A DNA stretch of 64,000 bases from Siniperca chuatsi (GCF_020085105.1 NC_058058.1:7961175-8025174), one strand, 5' to 3'; shown: positions 32,021-45,108, counted from the stretch's first letter. The notes: generated by a model not told the origin, from the sequence alone. Made by a program: numbers and translations.

Positions 32021-33605
32021 CTTTCCTCCGTCTCGTCCATTCTGCCTTTCACTTCCTGCCTCATTCTGAATTTTGAGCGTCATCTGAATCACATGACTGC
32101 AAACAATATACTGAATGCCAGGAGAAAACAAAAACACCACATTTTGTGTAGCTATACTCTATAAGAATCCATCTTTACATAGAAATCAAGTACCTGTTTA
32201 TCCAATACATCTATGATAATCCTTCATTAATCAGTTCAACAATGTATATTCACTGAACTCGTACATATGTATCATCAATATAGTGATAACTTCCATTTAG
32301 CCAAAAATACACTTTTACCTTTTTATTCAGTTCCTTCCAAGTACTCACTGCATATATTATGAGTCTGGACAAACATGGATGTAAACTACAACTTGACTGG
32401 CTGGCGGAGGCATACAACCGCGGGGGCGGTAATTCTAGTTTGGTTCTCAAACTGCAAATATGAAAATGTAACTGCAGATGCAGTTGTGAGTGAAATGATC
32501 ATTTGAGTTTCAAAAGAACTGACTGACACAGAAAAGGGTCTAAAAAACCACAAGCTCTGAGGAAATTCAATACATTTCAACGTAGTAGTATATGTAACGT
32601 ACTGCTTTACCCTTTTGTTTCTCAAACTTTCCAATTTGAGAAATAGATCTGTATTAAAACTCAATTTTATCCTTTAGATGTCGCTGTGCTACATGTTTGC
32701 AGTCACAATCATTGCATCCTTGCATTGTATTAAGTACGAGCAGTTTAGGAATAAGCTAATGACCCTTGAAGATGAAATGGATTAAGCCTTGTCAAAGACT
32801 AAAATGGCCTTTTAAAGCCAGACATACTCACATAGATCAGATTATACATACAGTAGATTCATTCACTGCATTGAGTTCTGGGACATTAATTCACAGCAGC
32901 AATTTGAAATCAGCCAGCAGAGCTAAAAGGGTGCAGAGAGACGGGTTAGCAGAGGACTTCACTGGAGTCAGGACATGTGTTTTTGTGTTAGTATTTGTTT
33001 TATTGTTTGTGTTTTATTTTTGTTTGTTTTAGCATCTGTTTTTGTGAATTCCTCTCAAAAACAAACCAGCTGCACTGTTTGTCCCAGAGTATTAGAGAAA
33101 CTTCATGAACCCTTCACAGATGAAAACTATGCAAATAAACTATTATTACTGTATTAATATTTCTATTGATTAGAACATTTTCCTTTTTTGTCTTCACATT
33201 TGATGATCCAGTTTTAAGTTGAAACACATCTTCAAACAAAAAGATCCATGTGAAAGGATTTTATTCTTTATCTACATGGATTCATAATCACAAATACTGA
33301 ATAGACCAAAGTGATAAAACAGCTACAACAACTAAAGTGTTTTCCTTGAAGCTTTTTGTTATGGTGCTGTTTTCTACCACTGCGATACTGCCACCTTGTG
33401 TTCAAACTCTAGGATGTCAGGGAAACATCACGGTTCACGGATTTCACCAAGCTACGAGACTTTGAAAGTGTATAAGAAGTTTCTTTGGTTCACAAGAAAG
33501 TGACACAAACCAGCAGGGCTGTCAGCTTTTTATCTGTAGGTACCAAAGACACCAACGTTGTGCACAAAGTCTGCCTGGAGAAACATCAAGTTATGTCATT
33601 ACCAG
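32021..33605. other. Intergenic, no recognised gene
   Basis: AT-rich sequence; short frames at 32766-33157 have T-rich, low-complexity translations and no family match. Confidence 0.4.
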
Positions 33606-33610
33606 TTCCC

Positions 33611-34068
33611 AGTGGTGGAAGAAATATTCATATGTTTTACTTAAGTGAGAATAGCAATACCACAGAGCAGAAATACTCTGTCACAAGATTTTAAGTATTA
33701 ATGTCAAAATATACTTAAAGTACCAAAAGTGCTTCTTATGCAGAATGGCCAGAAATTAATGTGTACATTACTTTAATGTTGCATATGGTGGAGGTGGAGC
33801 TAATTTTAATTACTTTATATACTGCTGGGTAGCTTGTGAATTTATTTAAGTTTTACCTTGACCTAATAATTCATCATAACTTGTTTGCTGATTATATTTT
33901 GTATTAATAATCTGAATCTGGAAAGTAACTAGTAACTAAAGTTAGTAAATAAATGTAGTGAATATTTGCGTGGAGTAGAAGTATAAAGTAGCAGAAACTG
34001 AAAATAATAAAGTATCTCAAAATTGTACAGTACTTGAGTAAATGTACCTAGTTACTTTCCACCACTGA
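33611..34068. mobile_element. CAGTGGTGG-family element, copy 2
   Basis: From CAGTGGTGGAAGAAATATTC to GTTACTTTCCACCACTG: both terminal inverted repeats are present in this copy, which best defines the element (about 460 bp). Confidence 0.7.
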
Positions 34069-34149
34069 GGTTAGCACATTGACTCTTTGGGGCAAATAAA
34101 CACAAACGGTCCAGCGGTCAAATTCATGCAAATGGCGCTAGGCGAAAAT

Positions 34150-34465
34150 TATAAAACAATTATCATCTTTAATCGGTTCTGATTATTTCTCGATTAATCG
34201 TTTGATCTATATAAGATCACAAAACACTTAAAAATGCCCATCACAACTTCCTAGAGCCCAAAGTCATCAGATGTCTTGGTTTGTCTGACTAACTGTCCAA
34301 AACCCAAAGATATTCAATTTACTGCAGTCAAGGTGAGGAAAAGCTGCCAAATCTCACGTTTGAGAAGCTTAAACAAAAGAATGCTTGAATTTTTCAAAAT
34401 AACAATCGATTATCAAAGTAGTAGCCGATTAATTCACCCGTCGATCGACTAATCACTTCATCTCT
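34150..34465 (+). repeat. CGATTAATCGA-family repeat, copy 5
   Basis: Contains TTTCTCGATTAATCGTTTGA and GAGCCCAAAGTCATCAGATG, and closes with GCCGATTAATTCACCCGTCG. Confidence 0.7.
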
Positions 34466-34469
34466 AATG

Positions 34470-35884
34470 AAAATGAATTTCCAAATGGTTAATGCATGGT
34501 TATTTCCACGTGTGTGTATATAGAATGAGGCAGTTTATGAAGTATTTTGTATGTTTAATACACAGACAATTTATAGCGAATATAAAATAATACTTTGAAC
34601 CATCAATCACATTTCCTCCAAAGTTAGTTTTCCTAAAAAAAACTTTTCCACTTAAGAGGCAAACAGGTCAGGGCTCAACATATTTATGGCATTATTTATT
34701 TGAAGCTACTGCTCCACTGAAGAAGAAGAAAAAAGGTGCAAGAGTTACACGAGTTGTACCTGGAGGGAGAATATTACATAAGTATCGACTTGGCTCTGAT
34801 TTGCACTGTAATGGAAATGAAGCTACTGTCGTCTATACAAAAGGAAGCCATGTAACAAACAGTGGATGCCATCTAAACAGGCACTGGTACAGACGGAGGC
34901 ACAGGGGAGGGGAGAGGGTTCAGACACCACTCAGGCCGCAGGGAGCCTCGTTTCAGTGCTCCCAGAGATCAGCTAACAATGTGGAGAGCTGCTTCTTAAC
35001 ACCAACCGTCCTTGAAACTTTCCCCTGACTCTTCAAGTATAAATCTATAAAAAAAGGACAAGGTGAAGGAGAAGTTGCAGGAAAAAGGTCACATTTTACA
35101 CAACTGGAATGAAGCCGTGTCATTTGGCATCTTCCTTGGAGGTTTTTGGGCCATTATCTACTGGATGGTAGTCCATAATAATATGTATACTGTGCAAGAA
35201 ACAATCAAATGACAGCATAAACATTCCTTTCATTGCACTTTGTTACGCTTTTAAAAAAAATGAAATTATCCATGGTACAAATCACTTTCAGTTTTGAGTT
35301 GATCTTCAGTTGTTAAAATGATGTAGACGAGACTTTTTAACAGTTATCTTCCTACTTTGTTCAAAGAAAGACTTACTTCTGTTAAAAACAGACTTACTTC
35401 TGTTAAAAACACAAGATTAAAACATGTACATAAAGAGAATTCACATCTCTCTTTGTGTGATGGAGCATCTTTATACTCCACAGAGGTGGCAGGAAGCAGC
35501 GTGGCCGCTCATGAAAGCTGGCCATCACTATTGCAGGATAACAGGAGGAGCATGAGTGGAGCCCCACACTCCAGTACATATACGACTGTACATAATTAAA
35601 CATATGAACAGATGACAAAGAAATGGACAGTAATGTACGTAAATGGCTTTTCCCTTTTGAAACCAGCATATCTGCCTGGTCAGTTAAAAGTGTCCTGTTT
35701 AAGAGGAGGGCTGAGTGTCGACTACTAAGTGTCCACAAGGTCCTTGTGTAGTGTAGAGTGCAGGGTCAGTGGGAAACATCTGTGATGGTCACACACACGA
35801 CGTTTGTATAGGGCTGACGAGCAGTCATGGTAAGAGAGGTTTCATGAGTAGTTGTGAAGGATACACAGTGGCCGTCTGGGTCGT
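34470..35884 (-). other. Probable smim13 3' UTR and intergenic DNA
   Basis: Downstream of the smim13 stop. TTTATT (AATAAA on the minus strand) at 34695 is one candidate poly(A) signal; mammalian SMIM13 has a long 3' UTR. A 19-bp tandem duplication (ACTTACTTCTGTTAAAAAC) lies at 35371-35410. Confidence 0.35.
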
Positions 35885-36075
35885 CTATGAAGTGCTTTCT
35901 GGAGAGGTGACTCTTTGGCGTGCGGTCCTGGGCCGATTTCGTGTTGGGGCGTTAGCTGTGCGTTCACTCTTGGTTTCGGACGGCTGCGTTTCGGCCTGTG
36001 GGGTGCCAGCGTCCCCGACAAGTTCACGCAGGAACTTGAACTTGGACAGGAAGAGCTGCCAGACTACATACCAAC
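35885..36075 (-). CDS. smim13: smim13 exon 2 (cytosolic tail and stop)
   Basis: The acceptor CCCTCAG lies at 36076 and above on the minus strand and precedes GT TGG TAT GTA. The stop is TAG (35887-35885). The exon encodes WYVVWQLFLSKFKFLRELVG and the polar C-terminus. Confidence 0.93.
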
Positions 36076-37702
36076 CTGAGGGGTAAAGAAGGGAAAATAG
36101 ATATTTACAGGCATAATAAAGAAACTCTTAAAACCAGAGGGGCTCCTTGTAAGAAAGTTGCCCTTTGTGCCTCTCATGTATTAACAAAACATTTGAGACA
36201 CAGAGGTTAACATGTTTTTCTGAAAAATAAAATGCTCACTAATCTCTGAACGGTTGTTTAACAAAACGTACCACTGTTTTGAAGTTATTTCACGAATGCT
36301 CAAATACTCTTTTAACCACCTGAGTGAAAACATATTCTGGCAGCTGCACGATAAAGAAGACTTTTAACCTTTTTCCCAAATTGCGACTGTTGGCAGCCAC
36401 AAATGACACTTCCTTACTCAATTTGTACACCATTAACCAAAACTGAAAAGTATTATATGCAATATTTGTCTATATTGATGTTATTTTATAAACACACTAT
36501 TTTGTATGAAAATATATCTTTCTTCTGTTATAAAAATGAACAAGGACATATAGAATTTATGGCTACCTGGATAGGAAATAGAGTTATAACTCGAAAAATG
36601 GGTTAAAAATAAAAAACATTGTGCAGTGGACGGAATATGTTTTCATCTGGATGGACAAAAGAGCAGTGGTGAAATGTGAATACGTACATTTACTCAAGCA
36701 CCGTACTTACGTACGGTTTTGAGGTACTTTACTTGAGTATTTCCATACTTCTACTGCACTACAGAGGGAAATATTGTTCTTTTACTGCACTACATTTATG
36801 GAACACCTATAGTTACTAGTCACTTTTCAGATTAATATTTTAAATACAAAACAAGTTATCAGCTTATGAAATATGATGCATTGATATAGATTAAACAACC
36901 CAATGATATAATAATATGACAGGGGACATTCTGCATAACGAGTACTTTTACGTTGATACGTATTAAGTATATTTTGCTGATAACACATTTGCACTTGTAC
37001 TCAAGTAGCATTTTGGATGCAGGACATTTGACTTATAATGGAGTACTGCTACTTTTACTTTAGTAAATTATTTGAATACTTCCTCCACCACTGTAAAAAA
37101 AAAAAAAGTCTTTACATTTATTTTCCGTCTTTCCCTGCTCTACCTACACCTGTGCAGCTGGCTCAGGTGTGTCCAGTTAAAAGCGTATCATGAGGTGGAG
37201 GCAGAGGAGGGAGAGATGGGCAAAAACACAGTGTGGGACTGAGTCAACATGCACCTGCAGACTTGAGCGGCCATGTTTATGTTCTGACATCTGCCAGGCT
37301 CCTCCTGTGCGCCTGATATAAATAGAAACTCCTTACTGTAATCGAAACTTGTCGGTCAAAGACATTTAATACACTCTGACCTGCCATACAAGCCAATTTT
37401 AAAGGAATAGTTGGATATTTGGAGGCAAAGTGATTAACTATTCCTGAGAATCAACGATAACCGATACACCGAATCATTCAGCCAATTTATCAGCTATTGT
37501 AGCCTCTTATTAGCTAGCAGATTTGCGTCCTAACTAAATCAATCCGATGACGACAGTTGAAGCATTGACTAAATTGCTTAGCGAGTTTTGTAAGTAACTC
37601 ATGAAGGTTATCTTATTTAAACTCACCAAACAGCATGAAGAGCAGCGCACAGACAAGTGTGGCCACAATGACCAGCAGTGTGAGCCCGACACTTTGCCAC
37701 AT
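35885..37702 (-). CDS. smim13: Small integral membrane protein 13
   Basis: Two exons, 37627-37702 (76 bp) and 35885-36075 (191 bp), join in phase to give 88 residues; human SMIM13 is 91. The product starts MWQSVGLTLLVIVATLVCAL and has one membrane segment (about residues 5-32), continuing into FGWYVVWQLFLSKFKFLREL, the signature of this family. A polar tail rich in Thr, Arg and Pro (RPRTARQRVTSPESTS) follows. No molecular function is established for the family. The convergent orientation to nedd9 agrees with mammals. The product is too short and too split for ORF scans: exon 1 codes only 25 residues. Confidence 0.93.
36664..37098. mobile_element. CAGTGGTGG-family element, copy 3, in the smim13 intron
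   Basis: Left GCAGTGGTGAAATGTGAATA, right GAATACTTCCTCCACCACTG. Both ends are present. Confidence 0.65.
37627..37702 (-). CDS. smim13: smim13 exon 1 (start and membrane segment)
   Basis: ATG at 37702-37700 opens MWQSVGL. The splice donor reads G|GTGAGT, on the + strand ACTCACC at 37621-37627. The exon ends one base into the glycine codon of the FGW motif. Confidence 0.93.
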
Positions 37703-38215
37703 CTTAGCTGGACACTTGCATAAAGAAATGGATGCGGTGTATTTTGCTGCTTCTCGCCACACCAAAAAAATGTAGCTAGGTCAGGTTAGCCGCCCGGCAG
37801 CTGAGTTAGAGAGCTAGCCGAGACGAGAGAGAGAAAACAAACAGCAGCACATCGCAAACTCACACCAGCTTGTTTGCTAGCGTGTAGCTAGCTAGCTTAT
37901 TAGCTAGCTGGTTGACAAACGCAGCCGCAGTAGTTTAACAAGCCGAGGGAAGACTGTAACATTAGCTAACGGTAGCTGGTCTCAGCGGGGTAAAGTCCTT
38001 ATTCTATGTGCTACATAACTGCAACATGTATTTGCTAGTTCTCACAGAGGAGTAGCTACAGTAACTGGGTTAAGACAACAAAATCAGCGTCATGAAACCG
38101 ACTCAAACTGCGACTGCGCAAACTGCATTTGACTTCCGGGTAGTGTAGCTCATTGAGTCGGGTATCTCTGCAGACCGGAGACTTTGAGTGGGCGGGGTAA
38201 CTGTCAATCATTCAT
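37703..38215 (-). promoter_or_regulatory. smim13: smim13 5' UTR and likely TATA-less promoter
   Basis: Directly upstream of the smim13 ATG. It holds an ETS-like CTTCCGGG (about 38131), a GC-box-like GGGCGGGG (about 38190-38197) and several CpGs, and I see no TATA box. That fits a housekeeping-type promoter. GCTAGCTAGCTTA-like tracts lie at 37875-37915. The transcription start itself is not determined. Confidence 0.5.
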
Positions 38216-38697
38216 GTGTCAATCAAAAACTGATTTCACCAATAAGCAGCCTGGATCAGTTTTTAATTCGGCTAATCATCTTTCTCGTTGGGAGAAAGGG
38301 GGAGGTTCTACACGTGTTGCCTCGTTTCTCAATGTTTAGAACCGACGTTTTCCGCTATAGTCAAAGGATCAAAGTATCAACAGACAGCAACGTTTTTAAT
38401 CAACATTTTAAAGTGGAAGTTTTAATCATAACAAAATATAGTAACTTTCACCACTGCTCAATCACAGACAGCTGTAGGATAATAATGTGATTTAAACTGT
38501 AAAAAAGCACAGTTGAGCAGTCTAAACATACAGTATTAGTATAAAAGTGAAATTCAGCCTGCTCAAAACATGAAAATACATGAAAAATATCATTTTAATT
38601 TCAATAAGGAAGGAGCCTACTGTTATTAGTTACTTCTATACTTGATTACTGGCATTGTTGCATTATCAATGTTACACCAGGGTCACATTACATGTTA
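38216..38697. other. Intergenic, no recognised feature
   Basis: Upstream of the smim13 promoter region. A 100-codon frame on the + strand (38188-38490) has no match and overlaps the promoter. Confidence 0.35.
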
Positions 38698-39140
38698 ATA
38701 ACTTTTTTTCTTTAAACTTTATTGAACAATGCAGATAAAAATCTGCGTACACAAAAATAAATGAAAAACAGTCAATGAAATATCACAATTTTACAATGGC
38801 TTCCAGAAGAGTGGTAGGTGTTCGTGCTTCTCCATTGCAGAAGTTGTTTCGGGAGGCATAAAAGCATTTCACATCAACTGAGAAAAAGTCTGAAGTTGGA
38901 TCACTGTTCGTTATATATGATGTATCCCTAGCAGAGAAAGAAGTTTGGGGAGAGTCATCAACTTTTCTGGTGTTAATATGAGCAGAAAAAAACAAAACCA
39001 TGTGTTCAAAAAAATTAATTAGTTTACTAAAGCAACCGGAAACTAACAAAGCACGTTTTTGCCCCAAAATGGAGTAACAGCAGTTAAAAACGTGTAATAA
39101 TGATTCAGATTACAAAATATGCATAAAGGAGGAATATCTT
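38698..39140 (-). pseudogene. Retroposed 3' end with AATAAA and A-tail, source unknown
   Basis: On the minus strand a 94-codon frame (39067-38783) ends, and about 55-60 bases later come TTCAATAAAGTTTAAAGAAA and a run of A. An AATAAA directly before an A-tail in genomic DNA is the mark of a reverse-transcribed RNA. The frame (GQKRALLVSGCFSKLINFFE...) is not recognised; it may be the end of a LINE. Confidence 0.4.
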
Positions 39141-39731
39141 TATATTTAGTTATGAAATGTTAATAACTCTGTCTTCCTTCTTTACTGTAACTGAATCAGT
39201 GCATGAAAGCACTATTGTATTTATTCACAAGTCCAGCAGGAGGAGTCATTGTCAAACGTCTGTAACCTGGTGAATCGTTTTCAGGAAGCAAATCCCATTT
39301 CTAGGAAAGCTGTCTTGTGGGTGTAGCTGATGTTTTCCTGTATTTTGACGCTGCACAGCTAATGAGCAACTAGAGCCTTTCTGCAAACGTTCTCGCTATC
39401 AGATCAGGTCCTTTTTTAACTGGACTGTGTGAGTTGCACGGGAAGCTGCATTTAAACAGTATTAAAAGAGGCTGTGAAGCAGGTAAAGTAGCTGATGTCA
39501 AGAAGTGTCTCATCTGGAGATACATGTGTTTCAGTGGTAGAGCAGGAAGAAATGTGCCGCTGTGTCCTCTTTACACTTTATACCTTCACAAGTTAACAAC
39601 ACTGCTGAGGAATTACAGGACGTGAGGAGACATTTAATAAATTCAAGAGTATATTTTACATAAAGTATCAGAAAATGTAAATACAATGTGTACACGTCCA
39701 TGTCATTCACTCTCATTCTGTGTGAAATGAA

Positions 39732-40224
39732 AAGCGGTGGAAATTAACTAAGTACTGTACTCAAGTACAGCTCTGAGGCACTTGTACTTTATTACCATTT
39801 TACGCTACTTTATACTTCCACTGCATCACATTTTGGAAGCCAATATTGTACTTTTTACTCCACTACATTTATTTGACAACATTAGTTACTAGTTACTTTG
39901 CAGATTCAGATTATTAATGCAAAATAGGAATCAACTAATAAATTATGATGTATTATTAGAGATTAAGCTACTCAGCAGTATATAAAGTAATTAAAATGAG
40001 CTCCACCTTTACCAGCTTCAACACTGAAGCGATGAACACATTAATGCATCACTAATTATAATACAATAATATAATGAACTTTATTCTGAAATGGGTCGTT
40101 CTGCATAATAAGTACTTTACTTTTGATACTATAAGTACATTTTGATGCTAATACTTTTGTACTTTCACTTGTAACAGGGTATTTCTTAACTGTGATATCG
40201 CTACTTCTTCCACCACCGCTGAAA
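39732..40224. mobile_element. CAGTGGTGG-family element, copy 4
   Basis: Left AGCGGTGGAAATTAACTAAG, right CTTCTTCCACCACCGCT. Confidence 0.65.
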
Positions 40225-40499
40225 TCTAGGAACAGCAAGTCATGTCTTGACTTGCAAGTGTATCCTTTCATGTACACCTGCCTAAGTATTTGCATATTAT
40301 GTTAAGACGCAAACAAAACATGAGTCATACTTCAAGATGGCATTCGTCCAAAAGTCGTCCAGCCCAAGTATGTGAGTCTAGCTCACGTACCTGAAAGCCC
40401 TTAGGACTCTTCTCTCTGTATCGTATGAGGTGTTTCACCTGCAGGATTATTATTCTCAGGTTTTTGATTATTATTTTATAAGTCTAAAGCGGTTATAAC

Positions 40500-41040
40500 T
40501 GATATGTTTATAATGACAATGTATCAAATGAAAATGTGAAAACAATGTGACGGTGTGAAAGGTGTCACTCGTAGTGATGAACCTTCGTTGTTTAGATGTC
40601 CGGACCGCAAATATACTGTTTTGGTTCACTCTCACTGCTCTCATAGCGTCGTTTTCGGCCGCAGCAGGCAGCTGTTTGTCCCCGAAAAAGCTCCAAAGTA
40701 CCTGCTCAGCACCAAACAGCAGACAGACATACTTAGCGACTAGCTGGTGAACATAGTGGAGCATTTAGTAGCTAAAGAGCCAGATATTTCTCTCAGGAGT
40801 TGGTGGAGACCAAAACAAAGCTAAAAGAAAAATTAATATTGGACTTATATCCTCCAAATGGCCAGAAACATGACTCCAAATTAATTATAATGTTGCTCCG
40901 TAACTGTCGGATGTGTAAATAAACAACTGTTTGCTAAAGAGTTCACCACATCACCTTTTAAGGTGATGATATGCTAATGTTGTGATTGCAACTTTCTGTT
41001 GCCCACAAGTGGCCAAAAAAATCAGTTATCGCAGGTTTAA
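40500..41040 (+). repeat. Interspersed repeat R-B, intact copy
   Basis: From TGATATGTTTATAATGACAA through GTGTCACTCGTAGTGATGAA, TGGTTCACTCTCACTGCTCT, GTGAACATAGTGGAGCATTT and CACAAGTGGCCAAAAAAATC. An inverted copy lies, in two pieces, at 49380-49780 and 48078-48262 in zc3h12a intron sequence. Confidence 0.6.
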
Positions 41041-41679
41041 GAACAGAGAGAGACGACTTGTTTTCACATCTGATTAAAAAGTTGCTAAAGATCTCAAAGT
41101 TCAGCAGACCCTCAATCAAATAAACACATGTTGTTTGGTGAAAGTTCTCTTATATTGGTTTCTCTTCCCAGGAATCTCACCTTTTCCAATGAAAGTAGGA
41201 TGTTTGACTTTCACAGTGTTGACTTGTGGTCTCAACATGTATGGATGCCAGATAAGTTTTGTTTCTTTTTTTAAGAAGTTAAGTTGTTTTGTTTGACAAA
41301 ACCTGTGGATGGAAAGACTTAGTATTGGTATCTGTGGGGACACTTTGTAACTGATAGCGATTCGTATTATCAGTAGGGAGAGATGACTTGTAAGAAGTAG
41401 GCGATTTGTAAATTTGTAACGGGGACCCCCCGCTGTAGGGCAAGGAGGGCTTCCTTGTGCCTTTTTTTCAGAAGCTAGCCTATTTTTTGCCCCTTGAACT
41501 GATTTTTAGGGGCATTTACTACACTCTGAAATAAATGCTCATTTTGCGGCACAAACTGTTTTAAACCGTTACAACACTGTGGTTTAGATTTGGTTATGTT
41601 TCGGTATACAAATGACTTGGTTAGGTTAAGGGAAAGATCTCTTCTTTAATCATGAACCTGACATTATTTATTACAAAAT

Positions 41680-41910
41680 CCTCCTACCAGCTTTAGAGGT
41701 GCTGGTAGGTGGACTTTGTTACCTTTGGACAGAGCCAGGCTAGCTGTTTCCCCATGTTTCTCCATGTCTTTGAGCTAAGCTAAGCTAACTGTCTGTAGCT
41801 TCATTTTTACTTAGTCGTGAGAGTTGTATCGACCTTCTCATGTGGCTCTTAACAACAAAGCAAATAGGCATATTTCCCAAAATGTCAAGCAATTTCACAC
41901 TGCTACAAGC
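41680..41910 (+). mobile_element. Right half of the GCTAAGCTAAGCTAAC element
   Basis: CTTTAGAGGTGCTGGTAGGT, GACAGAGCCAGGCTAGCTGT, GAGCTAAGCTAAGCTAACTG and a tail up to CCAAAATGTCAAGCAATTTC. This is the uninterrupted reference for the split copy at 5289-6762. Confidence 0.6.
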
Positions 41911-43195
41911 TGTTGTTTGGTTAAATTATGAGTTCATATGAGGGTTTTATATGTTTCTTAGCTACTCCAGGACTCTCACACAGCGTTGTCAACACTCAGA
42001 GTGATGCAAATCACAAACAGGCCACAGTTCATCTGACTCTGTGAATGCAGATGAACATTATATTGTGTTATTTTATATAGAGTGCATACAGTCTTTACCT
42101 CTCAATGTGAACACAAGCGTGTTGGTACACATCTTAAACTGGAAATACTAAGTACAAGTTCCTCAAAATTGTACTTAAGTGCAATACTTGAGTAAATGTA
42201 CTTTGTCCATAACCTCCAGAAGTGCTAGTTTTTGTACATTGCATCATTACATGGGCCTATATCCATTCATAAATGTTTTCAACATCTTAAAAATGCATGT
42301 TTTACTATAATTTCAATTAATAATCATTTTTTCTTTCCTGTGTAACTGTAGCTTTAGTGGCCTAATTTCACACAACGATCAGTGAAGTTTTATTTTATCT
42401 CACAGTATCTACAGTCTACTGAAATTAGACATTTCCTTGTTCCACATCCTCACTCAGGTACATTTGTGTGCCTGTAATTTTCAAGTGCGTTTGACTGTGT
42501 TAATATGTATTGAGTCAGTGTCAAATTGCACCGTAAGCAGGGAAAGTACAGTAAGAGCACATCAATGGAAAACTGTTTCCGTGAATGACTCATAAATCTT
42601 TGGACCCAATGTTAGAGTTGGTTTTTTCCCCCGCCAGCAGCTTGTTGTCTTGCTAAGCGTCCCATGACTAAACGTGCGGACTGTTTAACAATATATGAAG
42701 CAATCACTGACCACGCTGCTCATTATATTCAACACTTGCCTCATGCAAACACAGTACAGTACAGTATAATGGACGCTTAAGTGTTTTTTTCATGTTTAAA
42801 GAAATCTTCTCGACTGATCTGATTTCAAATGAAACTTTCTCCACAATCCGCACATTCTGTGTTATCTGACACCAACAAAATGGATCATCATTTGATCCTC
42901 CTGCAAACACATTTGAACAACCTGCTTCTTTGGCTTCTCAGAAATGTTCCTTTTTGTCTCTGTGTAGATGACAGAAATTATACTAAACTGCAGTTTAGCT
43001 TTGGTTGTATGTTGGAGAACAAGTTTTGACAGCTCGTTTGTTTTAACCTGATGACCTGCTGACTGTATGTGTTCAGACGGCACAAGAGATGTTTTACAGA
43101 ACATTCAGTACATAGGCATCAGTGCTATGGAAAGACAAACATGTTTTGCACAACTACTGTAGTACATGTATATACGCCTCAACTTGTTTGCATAT
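41911..43195. other. Intergenic, only a CAGTGGTGG-family fragment seen
   Basis: 42140-42205 matches the family end (CTTAAGTGCAATACTTGAGT). Nothing else was recognised. Confidence 0.4.
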
Positions 43196-43199
43196 AGTC

Positions 43200-43690
43200 A
43201 GTTGTGGAATAACTAAGTACATTGACTCACTGTACTTAACTACAAATCTAAGGTACTTGTAGTTTACTTGAGTATTTCCATTTTATGCCACTTTAAACTT
43301 TTACTCCACTACATTTCAGAAGCAAATATTGTACTTTTTACTACATTTGTCTGAGAGCTTAAGATTAAGATTTTTCATACAAAAGACAACTACCCAACAA
43401 AGTATAACATAGTTAAAATTAGCTCCACCTTGACTGAGTACAACAGTAAAATGCTACTTACACATTAATGCATCAGTAGTAATAATCCCTAACACTCACT
43501 GGGGCAATTTCTGCCTTATTTTTTATACTTTATATATATTTTCTAACAATACTACTTTTACTTAAAGGTTAATTTCCAGTGAAGGAATTTGACTTGTAAT
43601 GTAGTATTTTTATTATTGCAGTATTGTTACTTTTAAAGTAAGTTTTAAGTAAAGGATCTGAATGCTTCCCCGACCAGTAAATGTATTTAC
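43200..43690. mobile_element. CAGTGGTGG-family element, copy 5, worn ends
   Basis: Left CAGTTGTGGAATAACTAAGT, right AGGATCTGAATGCTTCCCCG. The right end is duplicated at 44140-44215. Confidence 0.55.
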
Positions 43691-43839
43691 GTTTCAAACA
43701 GTATTTGAAATCATTGATACACCTATGCAGACATGTCAGTTTGTCTTTCATATGTGACAAAGTTGTATAAAACCTTTTGAGGCTCCAGAAGGAGCAGTGC
43801 GAAGTCTGGTAAATTACCTCAAGTGATGTCACTTGAGTC

Positions 43840-44140
43840 AGCGTCGGTTGCGGCTGAAGACTACAAGGCAGAAAATGGAAAAAATCTGGGGGTGTGAAGT
43901 TAGAAAGAAGTGAGCTTACCAGACCCCTATAGCCCGCTCCTCATCTCTGCTGCAAGCCATTACTAGTTTAACACACCTGAATCTCAAACACAACTGTTAT
44001 CGGTCGAATTGCATTGTGGGTAATGTAGGCACCATGTTTTGACAAGGAAGAAGAATGTGTGGAATAAAAAAGACGATATCTCTGGTTCTGCAACATCGAT
44101 TTTTATACTTTTTAAAAACTGTCCATTAGTCCAACAATGT
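43840..44140. repeat. Interspersed repeat between direct duplications
   Basis: GTCAGCGTCGGTTGCGGCTG, GAAGACTACAAGGCAGAAAA and GAATTGCATTGTGGGTAATG suggest a dispersed element. It is bracketed by similar about 130-bp sequences (43608-43745 and 44148-44260). Confidence 0.4.
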
Positions 44141-44357
44141 TATAGGAGTATTTATATTGCAGTATTGCTACTTTTACAATAGGATCTGAATACTTGCTAC
44201 TCTTCATACGGTATATGAAATAACTCATACACTTATGCAAACAAACTTGTTGGACAAAATTAAATTACCAAAATATTTCCATCAATAAACTGTTGACCTG
44301 AATGGGTGTGAACAGAATTTACTTGTGCAGACAAGATTCAAGTCAAGGACTGCACAG

Positions 44358-44397
<40 letters not shown>

Positions 44398-44398
44398 T
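44358..44398. repeat. (CA)n microsatellite
   Basis: About 16 CA units followed by GCACACATACG. Confidence 0.9.
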
Positions 44399-45108
44399 AC
44401 GTAAGTCAATCAAAGGAGCTTTTTGATAGGGGTGTGTGAATGTGTTTTGCACCATATTCACTGCAGCAACTGTAGCAAAACTGTGAGCATATGAGTTTCT
44501 AAATTTGTGATTCGTAGAATAGGATTTGTGCACCTGCAATGAAGAATTGGAGAAGGTGTAACTGTTGTGTTGTGTTTGTGGGAGAGAAAAAATCTTCTAC
44601 AAGTTGACAACTCCTAAAGCATTTTTCTCTTTCTACTGATACACGTGACTATTTTCTGCAACTAAAGATTCCACTGTCACAAGTGCTCAGTTGTTTCGCT
44701 CCAATAACACCTTCATAATATTCAGCTAGTCTTAACTTTAAGTTGACTCAGAGTATTTTTTATTTTGTAACAATGACATTCATAACTGTTACACAACATT
44801 GAAAGAAAAACATCCAGCTTTGTCATGCTCAATCGACCATAGTAATAGTATGAATGTGACTATAAATTACACACTGACAAACATTTTTGTTAAACTGTCT
44901 CTACTAATGCTCTACTGACAGCCGTATTTTCATCTTGGGTCTGATCCCGAAAAGCAAAACAGTTACAGAACATCAAATTTATCATATTCTCATCTCAATA
45001 TGGACAAAGTATCACAATAACAAATGCAAAAACACATTAAAAAAACAAAACTGGGAATACAGAGCATTATAAAGCCAGTTTTAAGTTTCAAATCTCATTT
45101 TCTGTGAG

